Shown: piece by piece, positions 44,858 to 54,863 of the stretch
Layout of the letters: each line of letters begins with the position of its first letter
How positions within the stretch are numbered: the first letter of the stretch is position 1
Assembly (NCBI RefSeq): GCF_000200595.1
Contig: NC_014810.2
Span: forward strand, 568,311-632,310
Direction: 5' to 3'
DNA from: Helicobacter felis ATCC 49179
Lineage (GTDB): Bacteria > Campylobacterota > Campylobacteria > Campylobacterales > Helicobacteraceae
DNA length: 64,000 nt
Program-made: the position numbers and the translations under genes
Notes under the pieces: model-generated
Told to the model about the DNA's origin: nothing
Seen by the model: only the letters and a program-made list of their open reading frames with translations
Database searches by the model: none

Positions 44858-46135
44858 ATGTCTTACAAACCCAAGTACTTACCTTTGCCTACAGAGGGAC
44901 AGGCTATCACTTATGAACATGGTAAATTGCATGTCCCTAATAACCCCATCATTCCTTTTATTGAGGGCGATGGTATTGGTGTAGATATTACCCCCGTGAT
45001 GCGTAAAGTCGTGGATGCGGCCGTGCACAAAGCTTACAACGGAGAGAAAAAAATCGCTTGGTATGAGGTTTTTGTGGGCGAAAAATGCTTTAACAAATTT
45101 AAAGACCATGCAGAATTGAGCTTAGAAGAACAATGGCTCTTGCCCGATACCATTGACGCGCTCAACCATTTTAAAGTGTCTATTAAAGGTCCTTTAACCA
45201 CCCCCGTAGGCGAGGGTTTTAGGTCGCTCAATGTCGCCCTGCGCCAAAAAATGGATTTATATGTCTGCTTGCGCCCCGTGCGTTGGTATTCTAGCCCCAG
45301 CCCTGTTAAAAACCCTGAAAAGGTAGACATGGTGATTTTCCGTGAAAATAGCGAGGACATTTATGCGGGCATTGAGTTTAACCAAAACACTCCCGAGTCC
45401 AAAAAGCTCATTAAATTCTTGCAAGAAGAGCTCAAGGTTACTAAAATCCGTTTCCCGGAAACTAGCAGTGTAGGCATTAAACCTATTAGCCTAGAGGGCA
45501 CAGAGAGGCTCGTGCGCAAGGCGATCCAATATGCCATCGATAACGATCGCCATAGCGTAACCTTCGTGCACAAGGGGAATATTATGAAATACACAGAGGG
45601 GGCGTTTATGAAATGGGGTTATGCTCTGGCTCAAAGAGAGTTTGGGGCACAATTGCTGGATGGTGGCCCTTGGTGCACGCTTAAAAACCCCAAAACCGGT
45701 AAGGAAATCGTGATCAAAGACATGATCGCCGATGCTTTCTTGCAACAAATCTTACTACGCCCGGCCGAATACGATGTGATCGCCACGATGAATCTCAATG
45801 GAGACTACATTTCAGACGCGCTGGCTGCAATGGTGGGTGGAATTGGGATCGCTCCGGGTGCTAACATGAATGACAGCGTAGCGATGTTTGAAGCCACACA
45901 CGGGACCGCCCCCAAATACGCTGGACAAAATAAAGTCAATCCGGGCTCTATTATCTTGAGCGCGGAGATGATGTTGCGCCACATGGGTTGGATCGAAGCG
46001 GCAGATTTGATTGTAAAAGGCATGCAAAAAGCCATTGAGAGCAAAAAAGTAACTTACGACTTCGCGCGCTTGATGGAGGGCGCTACGGAGGTTTCTAGCT
46101 CAGAATTTGGCGAGGTGATCATCGCGCATTTGTAG
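44858..46135 (+). CDS. icd: isocitrate dehydrogenase (NADP)
   Basis: Oxidatively decarboxylates isocitrate to 2-oxoglutarate. The 425-residue protein is full length. It shows [12 protein letters not shown] near 31, the substrate loop with [20 protein letters not shown], catalytic Tyr in [14 protein letters not shown], Lys in [10 protein letters not shown], and metal Asp in [18 protein letters not shown] precedes the ATG. It matches HP0027. Confidence 0.97.
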   Translation: MSYKPKYLPLPTEGQAITYEHGKLHVPNNPIIPFIEGDGIGVDITPVMRKVVDAAVHKAYNGEKKIAWYEVFVGEKCFNKFKDHAELSLEEQWLLPDTIDALNHFKVSIKGPLTTPVGEGFRSLNVALRQKMDLYVCLRPVRWYSSPSPVKNPEKVDMVIFRENSEDIYAGIEFNQNTPESKKLIKFLQEELKVTKIRFPETSSVGIKPISLEGTERLVRKAIQYAIDNDRHSVTFVHKGNIMKYTEGAFMKWGYALAQREFGAQLLDGGPWCTLKNPKTGKEIVIKDMIADAFLQQILLRPAEYDVIATMNLNGDYISDALAAMVGGIGIAPGANMNDSVAMFEATHGTAPKYAGQNKVNPGSIILSAEMMLRHMGWIEAADLIVKGMQKAIESKKVTYDFARLMEGATEVSSSEFGEVIIAHL

Positions 46136-46338
46136 GCAAAAAAAAGGGGGGAGGAGTAAGTCTGTAGGCTTATGCACGAATTCCGATGTCCAAAGAATCT
46201 ACACAATAGCAAATCACATTAAGTTCTAAAAAAGAGCTGGATGTAAACTTGATAGGGGTTTTTGTTAAAAGTTCAAACTTGCTCCAAAAACTTACACCGT
46301 AGGAGAAAAATGTATTCTGATCGACAGAGGATGAAATT
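46136..46338. other. 203-base gap after icd
   Basis: It starts with A8 then G6 directly after the icd stop and otherwise shows no gene with a good start. Minus-strand reading gives a fragment with a phenylalanine-rich, porin-like pattern, which may be chance. An M-K-L stop mini-frame begins at 46331, just before the GTG of the next gene. Confidence 0.4.
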
Positions 46339-47178
46339 GTGATCGTCATGTTGGAACACACGCAAGCTCTTGTATTGGGCGTAGTGGGCTTTGTTACGGG
46401 CATTACAGCGGGCTTTTTTGGTATTGGGGGAGGCGAGATTGTCGTGCCTGCGGCCATTTTTGCCGGCTTTAGCTACAGCCATGCAGTAGGGATTTCTCTC
46501 TCCCAAATGCTTTTTTCCTCTTTGGTGGGATCGTTTATCAACTATAAAAAAGGGCTCTTGGATTTAAAAGAGGGTTTTTTTGCTGCGATGGGGGGATTGA
46601 TGGGGGCGATCTTGGGAAGTTTTTTACTTAAGCTGATCGATGATCGCATTTTAATGGGGGTCTTTGTCGTGGTGGTGTGCTACACATTTGTCAAATACGC
46701 TTTTAGCCCTTCTAATGCCTCAAATCAGCACAGCGCGCACTTTAAGATGCACTCCAAGCCTCATAAACCCAAGCCTATCAAATCTTTTACATGGGGAATT
46801 AGCAGAGAACACGGAATTTTGATTTTAGCGGGCTTTGTAACTGGGATTTTTTCTATCCCTCTTGGCATGGGCGGGGGGATTTTAATGGTGCCCTTCTTGG
46901 GCTATTTCCTCAAATACGACACCCATAAAATCGTGCCTCTAGGGTTATTCTTTGTGATCTTTTCTTCTCTCTCGGGGGTCATTTCTCTATACCACTCGGG
47001 CGTGTTAGACGATCGCGCCCTGCAGGCTGGATCCATCACAGGGCTAGGCGCGCTGGTGGGCGTGGGCATAGGGATCAAACTCATTTTATTAGCCAATGAG
47101 AGAATCCATAAAGTGTTATTGCTCTGCATTTACGCTTTGAGCATTACAGCCACGCTCTATAAGCTGATCACAGGCTAA
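46339..47178 (+). CDS. TauE/SafE-family membrane transporter
   Basis: A 279-residue inner-membrane protein of the TSUP/TauE family, whose members export or import sulfite-, sulfonate- or other organic anions. It has two homologous halves, each with a glycine motif: TAGFFGIGGGEIVVP near 23-37 and PLGMGGGILMVPFLG near 173-187. A His/Lys-rich cytoplasmic loop (SAHFKMHSKPHKPKP, about 131-146) joins them. Start is GTG 46339 or ATG 46348. The substrate cannot be told from the sequence. It converges on the next gene with a 4-base overlap of stops. Confidence 0.85.
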   Translation: MIVMLEHTQALVLGVVGFVTGITAGFFGIGGGEIVVPAAIFAGFSYSHAVGISLSQMLFSSLVGSFINYKKGLLDLKEGFFAAMGGLMGAILGSFLLKLIDDRILMGVFVVVVCYTFVKYAFSPSNASNQHSAHFKMHSKPHKPKPIKSFTWGISREHGILILAGFVTGIFSIPLGMGGGILMVPFLGYFLKYDTHKIVPLGLFFVIFSSLSGVISLYHSGVLDDRALQAGSITGLGALVGVGIGIKLILLANERIHKVLLLCIYALSITATLYKLITG

Positions 47179-48338
47179 TCTATACAATATCCTTTGTCAT
47201 AACACTGCGCCTGTAGTTCTTGGGTGAACCCGGGCTCCAAGCTATCCAAAGACATCAAATGGCGTTTTTTAGGATCGTCTCTGCTTTGGCGATAAAAAAT
47301 CAGAGTGCGCACCACTTGCTTATTCCCATTCTCGCCCACTCTAAAGAATTGTTGGCTGAATTGGTGCAGGTAGAAAGTGTTCTCTACTAGCTTGAAAGTA
47401 ACATAGAGTTTGGTGTAGATATTGTCAGTAGAAGAGTCGTATTGTCCCATCTCAAAGGTTAAATAGGGGAATTTATAGGCCAAATCCACCTGTCCTTGAT
47501 GGATGCAAAGGGTTCGGCTAAGTAATGTGCCATTGTGGCGCGTCAGGATACAAATAGAGCTAGGAGACTCAGGGCTATCTGTGTAAGTGATGCGCTTGCT
47601 AAAGCTATAGCGATCGTTGTTCACATTGAAAGAAAGCAACTCTTGTATTTTGATTTGATGTGTGGACTCGCAAGGAGCAGGGCTATTAAAGTTGTGCGCA
47701 TCGGTTGTAAAGCATGTGGAATTTTGAGAGGAGCGCGCACCGGTGGGGCTAGCGGCTTGATCTTGTAATTTTTCTAATAACCTGTCATTGACATCACCCA
47801 TCGCATAAGTGGGGCTTTCCTGCTCATAAAAGATCTTAGGGGTTGCTTTGGGAAAAAGTGCGCTATCTAAAGTCTGCTTGGCATAACGGGTGAGATAAAA
47901 AGTGCCTTTAACATCCTTAAAAGCCAAGAAAATTTGAGCTTGGGTATTTGCAGTGGGGGTATGAATAGGGGTTTGGATCAATTTGATCAGTAGTGAATCC
48001 TTAGTGTTCTCCATGCTAAGTTTCTCATAGCCCTGCAGACAAAAACCCCTGTAAAACTTCCCTTTAAAGAGAATTCCCGTGCACACTACAGAGGGGCGGG
48101 TGTGATCTTTGGTGGTGTTGATGGCATAGATCAATGTGTAATTTTGATTGGCAATCCTAAAGGTGTTCCCGGTGGCTTTAGAATAGAGTGTGTAACTGCC
48201 CTCTTTTGAGCTCTTATACCCCTGCTGGCGCACAAAATCCTCTGACCACGATTTCACCTGATCAAGAGCTTGGAAATAATCTAGGGCGTGCATAGGAAAA
48301 ACAAGCCCCAGTAGTGTTATGAGAAGCTTTTTAAACAT
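47175..48338 (-). CDS. secreted protein with two similar domains, unknown function
   Basis: A 387-residue protein with a signal peptide (MFKKLLITLLGLVFPMHA). Two segments appear homologous: about 42-180 and 235-365. Each has a Tyr/Phe-rich strand pattern, two Cys about 15 residues apart (VVCTGILFKGKFYRGFC; SICILTRHNGTLLSRTLC), then a segment ending in GTFYLTRYAKQ or NTFYLHQFSQQ and an IFY strand before a charged turn. This suggests a duplicated beta-rich domain with one disulphide per copy. The linker is Ser/Pro/Thr-rich with two more Cys. It lies one base downstream of the chemoreceptor gene and may share its transcript. I recognise no family. Confidence 0.7.
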   Translation of the reverse strand: MFKKLLITLLGLVFPMHALDYFQALDQVKSWSEDFVRQQGYKSSKEGSYTLYSKATGNTFRIANQNYTLIYAINTTKDHTRPSVVCTGILFKGKFYRGFCLQGYEKLSMENTKDSLLIKLIQTPIHTPTANTQAQIFLAFKDVKGTFYLTRYAKQTLDSALFPKATPKIFYEQESPTYAMGDVNDRLLEKLQDQAASPTGARSSQNSTCFTTDAHNFNSPAPCESTHQIKIQELLSFNVNNDRYSFSKRITYTDSPESPSSICILTRHNGTLLSRTLCIHQGQVDLAYKFPYLTFEMGQYDSSTDNIYTKLYVTFKLVENTFYLHQFSQQFFRVGENGNKQVVRTLIFYRQSRDDPKKRHLMSLDSLEPGFTQELQAQCYDKGYCID

Positions 48339-48339
48339 G

Positions 48340-50280
48340 TTAGGCCTTAAATTGATCGATTTCTTTACTCAATGCGCTGTAGAGATCGTCTAGGGAAGTT
48401 TGGTTAGTGCGCATGTTTTCAATATCTTTTTGTTCTGAGTGTGCAAGCGCGCTGAGTTCTTTGACTTCCCGGCTAATGTCGCGGCTATCCTGCACAACCT
48501 CTTGGAGGTGTTGTGTGTCTTTGCGCGCGCAAGCGATCACCTCTTCAATCCCCTGCACGCTTTGTTGCATCACTTCCTGCACGCTAGTTGCTAGATCTGA
48601 GGTTTGGCTGAGTTCTTTGGCATTTTGTCCTAAATGCTGGTTGATGTCTTGCACTCCTTGCACCATTTCATTAATGGTGGTGTCAATGCTAATCAAACTG
48701 CTTTGGGTTTTTTCTGCCAATTTGCGCACTTCATCGGCCACCACCGCAAAACCTCTGCCATATTCGCCCGCACGCGCTGCCTCAATGGCCGCATTGAGCG
48801 CGAGTAAATTCGTCTGTGCGGCGATATCATCGATGATGGTTAACACTTCTTTGATGCTCTCTGTCCCTTTGGCGGTTTCTTCTAGTCTATGAGCAAATTC
48901 CACGCTTTGACTAGCATTGTGTTCTAAACGCGTGTTGAGCTCTCTCATTTGCTCGTGTGCAGTGCCTAAATACGCGCCAGTTTGGTTGAGTTTTTGGTTA
49001 TTATCCTCCACATTTTTAACATGCTCTAAAATTGTATCTATATTGTGCTGGCTTCTGCTGACCGCCTCTTCTACCACCACAATCGCGCGATTAGCGCTCG
49101 CATGCACATTGGTTGTGCTCTCTATAAGAGTGACCGATACCTTAGTGCGCCGACTACTAATCTCTTTAAAGTGGCGCATCACGCTTTGCATCTGCTCAAT
49201 AAAGGCATTGATATTGCGTGTGATGGCTGCGATCTCATCTTGTTTGCTATGCTTGTTTGCGCAAGGTAGGCGTTTTGTTAGATCCTTATCTCCAGCGGTT
49301 AAATCTAAACTCAAGCGTTTGAGGCGATCTAAAGGACGCATTAAATAATAGAGCCAAGATACGACAATAGTCAATGTGCTAAAAAGGCTCAAAAAGGAGA
49401 TAATCAGCATGAGGACTCGCAATTTTGAGATATGCTTAAAGGCCTCTTTGAGCGAAATGCGCGCAATGACTTTCCAGCCATACTCAGGCACTGTGGAATA
49501 CACAATAAGAATTTTCTCTCCCTGTGCGTCCTTGCCTATCTCAACACCCTCTTTGTGATTCAAAATAGTCTGCGCCTTGTCTTGGAGAGCTTGGCTTTTA
49601 GTGATACTTCCTCCTATAGGAACATCATTGGAACTTAATACGACCCCTGAAGCATCCGTTAAATCTAAGAAATTTAGAGCTTCTGTAGCCATTCTTTTAG
49701 TGTGTGAGGTAAAAAAGTTGAGTGAAATATCGCTGCCAAAAACGCCCACGAATTTACCCTTGATAACAAGAGGCGCGCTGTAGGTGATCACAAGTTTGCC
49801 AGTAAATTTATCTGCATAGACTCTAGTGACCGAAATTTTATTGGTTGTTTTGGCATTTTGATACCAAGGGCGCACGCGCGGATCGTAGCCTTTGGGAGCC
49901 TCCATAGAGTCTGCATACATAGCCCCATTTTCTAGGCCAACATAAGTTTGAAAGGCATCTAAGTTTTTTGTCGTGTATTTGAGGGCAATTTTTAGCTCAT
50001 TGAGATCTTGCACACCATGTTCAAGCACGACATGCTGGCTATTTGTAAATAATTCTAGGGTTTTTTGATTCCAAGCTTGTATCCAATCGCTATGGATGCG
50101 CACAATACTTAAAAGTTCTTGTGTGGTGTTTTTCATAAAAATGCTGTGTACAAAGCGTTCTACAAAAACACCAAAGGTGCCAAAACTCAAAGTCAGTACA
50201 CCCACTAACATCAAAGCGATTTTCTGCTTAAAACCCAATTGTAATCCTTGTGAATTTTCTAAGTCAGGGTATTTTAACAT
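48340..50280 (-). CDS. methyl-accepting chemotaxis protein with dCache sensor
   Basis: Transmembrane chemoreceptor of 646 residues. The first membrane helix is about 24-45. The periplasmic region to about 290 fits a dCache_1 domain, with [13 protein letters not shown] near 123, a later VYAD, and [11 protein letters not shown] near 172. The second helix is about 290-312, followed by a HAMP domain ([20 protein letters not shown]). The cytoplasmic coiled coil carries the invariant tip [19 protein letters not shown] and [16 protein letters not shown]. The R-P-WY and D pattern resembles the amino-acid-binding dCache_1AA motif; ligand unknown. No CheR-docking pentapeptide ends the protein. It is divergent from the outer-membrane protein gene. 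Confidence 0.92.
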   Translation of the reverse strand: MLKYPDLENSQGLQLGFKQKIALMLVGVLTLSFGTFGVFVERFVHSIFMKNTTQELLSIVRIHSDWIQAWNQKTLELFTNSQHVVLEHGVQDLNELKIALKYTTKNLDAFQTYVGLENGAMYADSMEAPKGYDPRVRPWYQNAKTTNKISVTRVYADKFTGKLVITYSAPLVIKGKFVGVFGSDISLNFFTSHTKRMATEALNFLDLTDASGVVLSSNDVPIGGSITKSQALQDKAQTILNHKEGVEIGKDAQGEKILIVYSTVPEYGWKVIARISLKEAFKHISKLRVLMLIISFLSLFSTLTIVVSWLYYLMRPLDRLKRLSLDLTAGDKDLTKRLPCANKHSKQDEIAAITRNINAFIEQMQSVMRHFKEISSRRTKVSVTLIESTTNVHASANRAIVVVEEAVSRSQHNIDTILEHVKNVEDNNQKLNQTGAYLGTAHEQMRELNTRLEHNASQSVEFAHRLEETAKGTESIKEVLTIIDDIAAQTNLLALNAAIEAARAGEYGRGFAVVADEVRKLAEKTQSSLISIDTTINEMVQGVQDINQHLGQNAKELSQTSDLATSVQEVMQQSVQGIEEVIACARKDTQHLQEVVQDSRDISREVKELSALAHSEQKDIENMRTNQTSLDDLYSALSKEIDQFKA

Positions 50281-50314
50281 GGATTCATTTAATTGCCCGA
50301 TTGCCGAGTTTGTG

Positions 50315-50320
50315 TATAAT
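50315..50320 (+). promoter_or_regulatory. -10 box for the outer-membrane protein operon
   Basis: TATAAT lies 31 bases before the TTG at 50346. It argues against the far longer frame opening at 50250, which starts upstream of the promoter. Confidence 0.6.
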
Positions 50321-50345
50321 AGAATATTTCCTAAGGGGTGTTTCT

Positions 50346-51563
50346 TTGTTTCGTGGCCTTGTGTGTGTGTTGTTGTGGAGTGTATCCTTATTGGCCTCTG
50401 AGATTACCATGGATCCCTTTGGATATTTGGGTTTGATCTACAATCAAGGCACGGGGCACAAACCTCATAGCTATATCGGTTTTGATGCGCGTGTGGGGAC
50501 AAATTTTTCTTTTAACAATGGTTGGGCTTTTGGAATTGGGGCGATTGGGGCGTGGAATGTTTATAGCCACAATAAAAAGTTTCAACCCATTGTCAGCATT
50601 GGTAATGTGCTAGGGAGTGTGGAGAGCAACATGCGCCCTTATTTGAGCATGGGGGATATTTCCGATGCCTATGTTAAATTTGATACCCAACGGCTTAAAT
50701 TTGCGATCGGGCGTTTCAACACGAATTTTGTAGATTTTGATTGGATTCAGGGCAATATTCAGGGGGGTAGCCTCTTTATCCACCGCAATGATTGGCGGCT
50801 TTGGGGCGTTTTTATGGATTCTTTGCTCTATACGGGCTATCAGGGCAATGATTTGCAAGGGCCTAGAATTGCTACAGGAATCAACGCCCTAGCGTCCTAC
50901 GATCCGGTTTCTAAGAAAAAGTATGTGGGAGGCGAGGTGGTGGCCTTAGGAGGAGGGTATGCCAATAAAGGTTTTGAAATTTCTCCCTTTTTTCTAGCCG
51001 ATACGAAACTCCCCTCAGAGGGGGTGGGTTCTTTAATTCAAACTGGGATTAAAATGCAGTATGAAGTGGGAATGCCTAAGGGTTTTAAATCTTATACGAT
51101 TGTGCATGGAATTTATCAATACGGCGCTACCGGCGGGATTGTCAAACAGGATCAAAGCGGGTTATTTTGGATCGATCAAACCTTTACCTACAAAATTTTC
51201 AATTTTGGAGCGGGGTTTTACATTGTGCCGGCTTTGGGGAAAGGATTTTTTTGGTCCTTTAATGACAAGAGCAAATTCTATGGACGGGGAATCAACTCCG
51301 TGGGCGTGCCGGCCATCTATTTTGCTAACAACACCATCACGGGTTATCTTTTTGGAGGCATGGGCACTAAAAAAGTAAGAGTGGATATGATGTTGGCTTA
51401 TGGGGTTTATCAAGAATATTCTTTAATGACAAATTACAAGATTTGGCAATACCGCAAAATGATCCTAGATGCAGGCATTGGTTATGTCTATTCGCGCTCC
51501 TCTAAAGTGGCCAACACCATTGGCAATTCTTCTTTTGTGCTCTTTACAAAGTTTTCTTACTGA
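50346..51563 (+). CDS. Hof-type Helicobacter outer-membrane protein
   Basis: A beta-barrel protein of 405 residues from TTG 50346 (AAGGGG upstream). The signal peptide [18 protein letters not shown] is followed by mature [18 protein letters not shown]. The remainder alternates aromatic and polar residues in porin fashion, and the last residue pattern ([11 protein letters not shown]) ends in an aromatic, as expected for BAM-assembled barrels. It resembles the Hof family (H. pylori outer-membrane family 3), some of which are porins. It overlaps the ABC gene by one base, an unusual pairing that may mean a shared role in export or uptake. Confidence 0.8.
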   Translation: MFRGLVCVLLWSVSLLASEITMDPFGYLGLIYNQGTGHKPHSYIGFDARVGTNFSFNNGWAFGIGAIGAWNVYSHNKKFQPIVSIGNVLGSVESNMRPYLSMGDISDAYVKFDTQRLKFAIGRFNTNFVDFDWIQGNIQGGSLFIHRNDWRLWGVFMDSLLYTGYQGNDLQGPRIATGINALASYDPVSKKKYVGGEVVALGGGYANKGFEISPFFLADTKLPSEGVGSLIQTGIKMQYEVGMPKGFKSYTIVHGIYQYGATGGIVKQDQSGLFWIDQTFTYKIFNFGAGFYIVPALGKGFFWSFNDKSKFYGRGINSVGVPAIYFANNTITGYLFGGMGTKKVRVDMMLAYGVYQEYSLMTNYKIWQYRKMILDAGIGYVYSRSSKVANTIGNSSFVLFTKFSY

Positions 51564-52222
51564 TGTTACAAGTGCGCCATCTTTGTAAAAGCCGTTTTGG
51601 GCGTAAAATCTTAGATAATATTAGTTTTGACCTGCATGCTGGAGAAATGGTAGCTTTGCTTGGTCCTAATGGGGTGGGTAAAAGCACTTTGCTTAAGATT
51701 CTTGCTGGACTGTGTGCTCGCTATCAGGGTGAGATCATGATTCAAGGCCACAAAATAGGCTTAGAGAGTAAAAAAATCATCGCTTATTTGAGCGATCAGA
51801 ATTTTATCGCGCCCCAAGCTATCGCCCTTAAAATGCTCGATTTTTATCAAGATTTTTTTCAAGACTTTAATAGAGAACGGGCCTTAGAGTTGTTGGAACG
51901 CTTTAAAATCCCTCTTCAAACTCCTTTTAAATACTTTTCAAAGGGCATGCAAGAACGCTTGCAACTTCTCCTAACTCTCTCTAGGAAAGCCCAACTTTTT
52001 CTCTTAGATGAACCTTTGGGGGGGGTAGACCCTTGTGCGCGTGAAGAAATTTTAGCCCTCATTTTAGAGCAGTGCGCCCAAGCAAGTGTCTTGTTGGCCA
52101 CTCATCTGATTTATGAGATTGCGCCCTACGCCCACCGCGCGATTTTTCTTAAAGAGGGAAAGATACTTGTGTGTGAAAAGAAAGCAGATTTAGAACAAGC
52201 CTACAAGGAATGGGCGCGGTGA
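51563..52222 (+). CDS. ABC transporter ATP-binding protein
   Basis: A 219-residue ATPase of the ABC-2/drug-export type. It shows Walker A GPNGVGKSTL (35-44), a Q-loop near 82 (SDQN), signature FSKGMQERLQL in place of LSGGQ, and Walker B LFLLDEPLGGVD. The altered signature is common in the ABC-2 group. The permease gene starts inside its 3' end (13-base overlap), so the two form one transporter. Confidence 0.92.
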   Translation: MLQVRHLCKSRFGRKILDNISFDLHAGEMVALLGPNGVGKSTLLKILAGLCARYQGEIMIQGHKIGLESKKIIAYLSDQNFIAPQAIALKMLDFYQDFFQDFNRERALELLERFKIPLQTPFKYFSKGMQERLQLLLTLSRKAQLFLLDEPLGGVDPCAREEILALILEQCAQASVLLATHLIYEIAPYAHRAIFLKEGKILVCEKKADLEQAYKEWAR

Positions 52223-52995
52223 TCAAGCTCTTTAAAAGGGATTTTTTAGAGCATTGCCGCCCTATTTTGGGTCTTTATCTCTTTTTGATTCTCTGCTGGG
52301 AGATGATCCAACACCCCGTGCATGTTTTCCTCTTTTTAAACTCCCCTGTCTTTTTTCTTTTGGCTAATATTTTTCTTATCTCAGGATTTATTGTCCTTTT
52401 TGTTTTAATTTTTCTAGCCCTTTTGCGCACTACGCAACAAGATCTCTTTGGCCAACAGGCTTTTTTAACTTGGAGTTTGCCCTTAAGTGTGGATCGCATT
52501 CTCATGGCCAAGATCGCTAGCAATTTGGCTTGGATAGCTCTTGGATTGATAGCCCTTATCTTAGCAAATACCCTAGATGCCCTCTTAGCAAGTAGATCCT
52601 TTGGGGAATTTATAGAGGGTGTGAAATTTTATTTAACTCAGCATGGCCTTCGATTATTGCAAGATGCGCTTTTATTCTTTCTTGTTGCTACTCTCTCTAT
52701 TTTAAAGATTTTGGCCATTTTTGCCCTCTTGCATAGCTTAAAACTCAAGCGGTGGGCGATTTTTTGGGGGATTTTGCTTTTTGCCTTAATCAACGCCACT
52801 CTAGCTCTCCCCTCTGTATTTTTTCATCAAGAAAGCGCTTCTACAGACCCACTTTTTACCCTCTATGTATATTTCCCTTTTTTAGAAACCCAAGCTTCTT
52901 TGAGCGCTTTAAGCGCTTTAATTTTAGAATGTCTTAAGATTATAGGTCTTTATGCGCTTGTGCGCTATCTCATCTTAAAACACTTGGAGTTGTAA
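52210..52995 (+). CDS. ABC-2 type permease
   Basis: A 261-residue integral membrane protein with about six hydrophobic helices (starting about 20, 47, 98, 146, 174 and 232) and a short basic cytoplasmic start. The pattern fits ABC-2 permeases. It pairs with the ATPase just upstream; AAGGA precedes the ATG. Substrate unknown. Confidence 0.82.
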   Translation: MGAVIKLFKRDFLEHCRPILGLYLFLILCWEMIQHPVHVFLFLNSPVFFLLANIFLISGFIVLFVLIFLALLRTTQQDLFGQQAFLTWSLPLSVDRILMAKIASNLAWIALGLIALILANTLDALLASRSFGEFIEGVKFYLTQHGLRLLQDALLFFLVATLSILKILAIFALLHSLKLKRWAIFWGILLFALINATLALPSVFFHQESASTDPLFTLYVYFPFLETQASLSALSALILECLKIIGLYALVRYLILKHLEL

Positions 52996-53315
52996 TGAGA
53001 AAAATTTGTCAAATCTTGTGTGTGGGACTTGTGAGTAGTTTATCTGCTCAAGGGGATTATTGCAGTAATGAATGTTATGGGGATAAGAGTTCGCGCATCC
53101 CTGCTTTTGAATTCCATTTGGGTTTCCCTCATTCCACCGCCTATTACCGCAAACACCAAAAAACTCGCGAACATATGCTTAAAAAATGCCACGAGGCATT
53201 CACTTCTAAGGGAACCATCAATCTAATGAGCAAAACCTTTAAAAACAACTGCGCGCACGCTAAAGAAGCCCAAGATCAAGAAAACCAAGCCCGCCTCAAA
53301 AACCAAACTCTGTAG
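52995..53315 (+). CDS. small Cys-containing secreted protein
   Basis: A 106-residue protein with a signal peptide (MRKICQILCVGLVSSLSA, cleaved before QGDY). The mature part has four Cys (YCSNECYG, KKCHEAF, NNCAHAK) that could form two disulphides, and a charged helical tail. It overlaps the permease stop by one base and ends the operon of the outer-membrane protein and ABC transporter. I recognise no family; it may be the transported or periplasmic partner. Confidence 0.65.
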   Translation: MRKICQILCVGLVSSLSAQGDYCSNECYGDKSSRIPAFEFHLGFPHSTAYYRKHQKTREHMLKKCHEAFTSKGTINLMSKTFKNNCAHAKEAQDQENQARLKNQTL

Positions 53316-53337
53316 TTTTAAACGCGGACTGATTTCC

Positions 53338-53472
53338 TTATTTTTGCTCAGGTTGCCAAATGGTTTTTTCAGAAGGCGTGTAATCCTTTTCATCTTCTAA
53401 GACCTGAGCCTTACTTTCTGCACAAGCATTCAAAAACACCACCGCCACTCCGGCTAAGAGCCACCAACGCAT
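53338..53472 (-). CDS. 44-residue lipoprotein
   Basis: A short frame encodes MRWWLLAGVAVVFLNACAES and on to a stop at 53338. It has a hydrophobic signal and lipobox LNAC with Cys17. The mature 28 residues are acidic with a Trp (TIWQPEQK end). It lies upstream of aroG on the same strand order as HP0135 next to HP0134, with which it probably corresponds. A GATAGC stretch before the ATG is a poor ribosome site. Confidence 0.65.
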   Translation of the reverse strand: MRWWLLAGVAVVFLNACAESKAQVLEDEKDYTPSEKTIWQPEQK

Positions 53473-53526
53473 CGCTATCCTTTATTTAAAATTAGAAATT
53501 TTTGAGAATCATTATAGCCAAAAATT

Positions 53527-54861
53527 TTAATCCTTCCCCTTGAGCATTTGGGCTAGCAAAAAAGCCAATTCCAATGCTTGGGTAGCATTCAATCGCGGAT
53601 CGCACTGCGTGTTGTAATTTTGTTTAAGGCATTCTTCACTGATGGCTTGCGAACCCCCTAGACACTCGGTTACATTTTGTCCCGTCATTTCTAAGTGAAT
53701 CCCCCCAACATGACTTCCTAGTGCATGGTGGATGTGGAAAAAATCCTTAACCTCTTGGAGAATCTGCACAAAAGAGCGGGTTTTGATCCCCTCTTGGGTC
53801 TTGATCGTATTGCCATGCATAGGATCACACACCCAAACCACCTTTTTTTGCGCTTTGAGCATGCCCTCCAAAAGAGGAGGAAGAAATTGTTTAATGGCAC
53901 TGCCCATGCGCACAATAAAGCTCAAACGCCCCGCCTCATTCTCTGGGTTGAGAATATTGCAAAGCGCAATCATCTGATCTAGGGTCGCATTCGGACCGAT
54001 CTTAATGCCAATGGGGTTGCCCACACCCCGTAAAAACTCTACATGCGCTTGATCGACTCCCCTTGTGCGCTCTCCAATCCATAACATATGGGCCGAACAA
54101 CTATACCACTGCCCGCTCAAGCTATCTTGGCGCACAAGAGGTTCTTCATAATTGAGCAATAGAGCCTCATGGCTGGTGTAAAAATCTGTTTCTTTGAGGG
54201 CGGGAATATTGCGCACCCCGCAAGCCTGCATGAAGTCGAGAGCTTGCGTGATTTGCATGGCCAAGGCTTCGTATTGTTGCCCAAAATCATTATTTTTTAC
54301 AAAGTCCAAATTCCAGCGGTGCACCTCTTTGAGATCGGCTAATCCGCCCTTAGCAAAGGCGCGTAATAAATTTAAGGTCGCCGCGCTTTGGTGGTAAGCT
54401 TGTAAAAGACGCTTGGGATCAGGCTCTCTTGTCTCTAGGGCCGTGCCATTGATCATATCCCCACGATAAATGGGCACTTCTACTCCATTAATACATTCGC
54501 TTTCTTGACTTCTAGGTTTGGCAAACTGCCCGGCAATGCGCCCCACCTTGATCACCGGACAACGCCCCCCAAAAGCCAACACTACGCCCATTTGCAAAAT
54601 CACCTTAAATAAATCCCTAATGGCGTCCGCGCTAAAGTTGTTAAAACTCTCTGCACAATCTCCTCCCTGCAATAAAAACGCCCGCCCTGCGCACGCCTCT
54701 TTGAGGGCTGTTTTCAGACTACGGATCTCTTTGGCAAAGACTAGAGGTGGGTAACTCTTTAACTGCTTTTCTACCGCCTCTAAGGCTAGAGGATCGGGGT
54801 ATTTGGGTTGTTGTAAAATGGGAAAATCACGCCAAGAGCGCGTATGCCAATTTTTTTGCAT
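53527..54861 (-). CDS. aroG: DAHP synthase, class II
   Basis: First step of the shikimate pathway, joining phosphoenolpyruvate and erythrose-4-phosphate. The 444-residue protein belongs to the plant-like class [13 protein letters not shown] near 59-69, [12 protein letters not shown] near 107, [16 protein letters not shown], and [10 protein letters not shown] with the metal-binding residues, then [16 protein letters not shown]. pylori HP0134 is the counterpart. It ends the ruvA/FapA run on the minus strand; ruvA stops 2 bases before it. Confidence 0.95.
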   Translation of the reverse strand: MQKNWHTRSWRDFPILQQPKYPDPLALEAVEKQLKSYPPLVFAKEIRSLKTALKEACAGRAFLLQGGDCAESFNNFSADAIRDLFKVILQMGVVLAFGGRCPVIKVGRIAGQFAKPRSQESECINGVEVPIYRGDMINGTALETREPDPKRLLQAYHQSAATLNLLRAFAKGGLADLKEVHRWNLDFVKNNDFGQQYEALAMQITQALDFMQACGVRNIPALKETDFYTSHEALLLNYEEPLVRQDSLSGQWYSCSAHMLWIGERTRGVDQAHVEFLRGVGNPIGIKIGPNATLDQMIALCNILNPENEAGRLSFIVRMGSAIKQFLPPLLEGMLKAQKKVVWVCDPMHGNTIKTQEGIKTRSFVQILQEVKDFFHIHHALGSHVGGIHLEMTGQNVTECLGGSQAISEECLKQNYNTQCDPRLNATQALELAFLLAQMLKGKD

Positions 54862-54863
54862 GC

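Noticed and set aside
46138-46151. A8-G6 tract after the icd stop as a phase-variation tract
   Set aside because: It lies outside a coding region and not within a recognisable promoter spacer, so a switching role has no support.
46170-46457. Minus-strand frame after icd with an aromatic-rich C-terminus
   Set aside because: No start signal, and most of it is antisense to the TauE-type gene. A relic of an outer-membrane protein is possible but cannot be supported.
50250-50345. Longer N-terminus for the outer-membrane protein
   Set aside because: It starts upstream of the -10 box; the signal peptide and AAGGGG site agree with TTG 50346.
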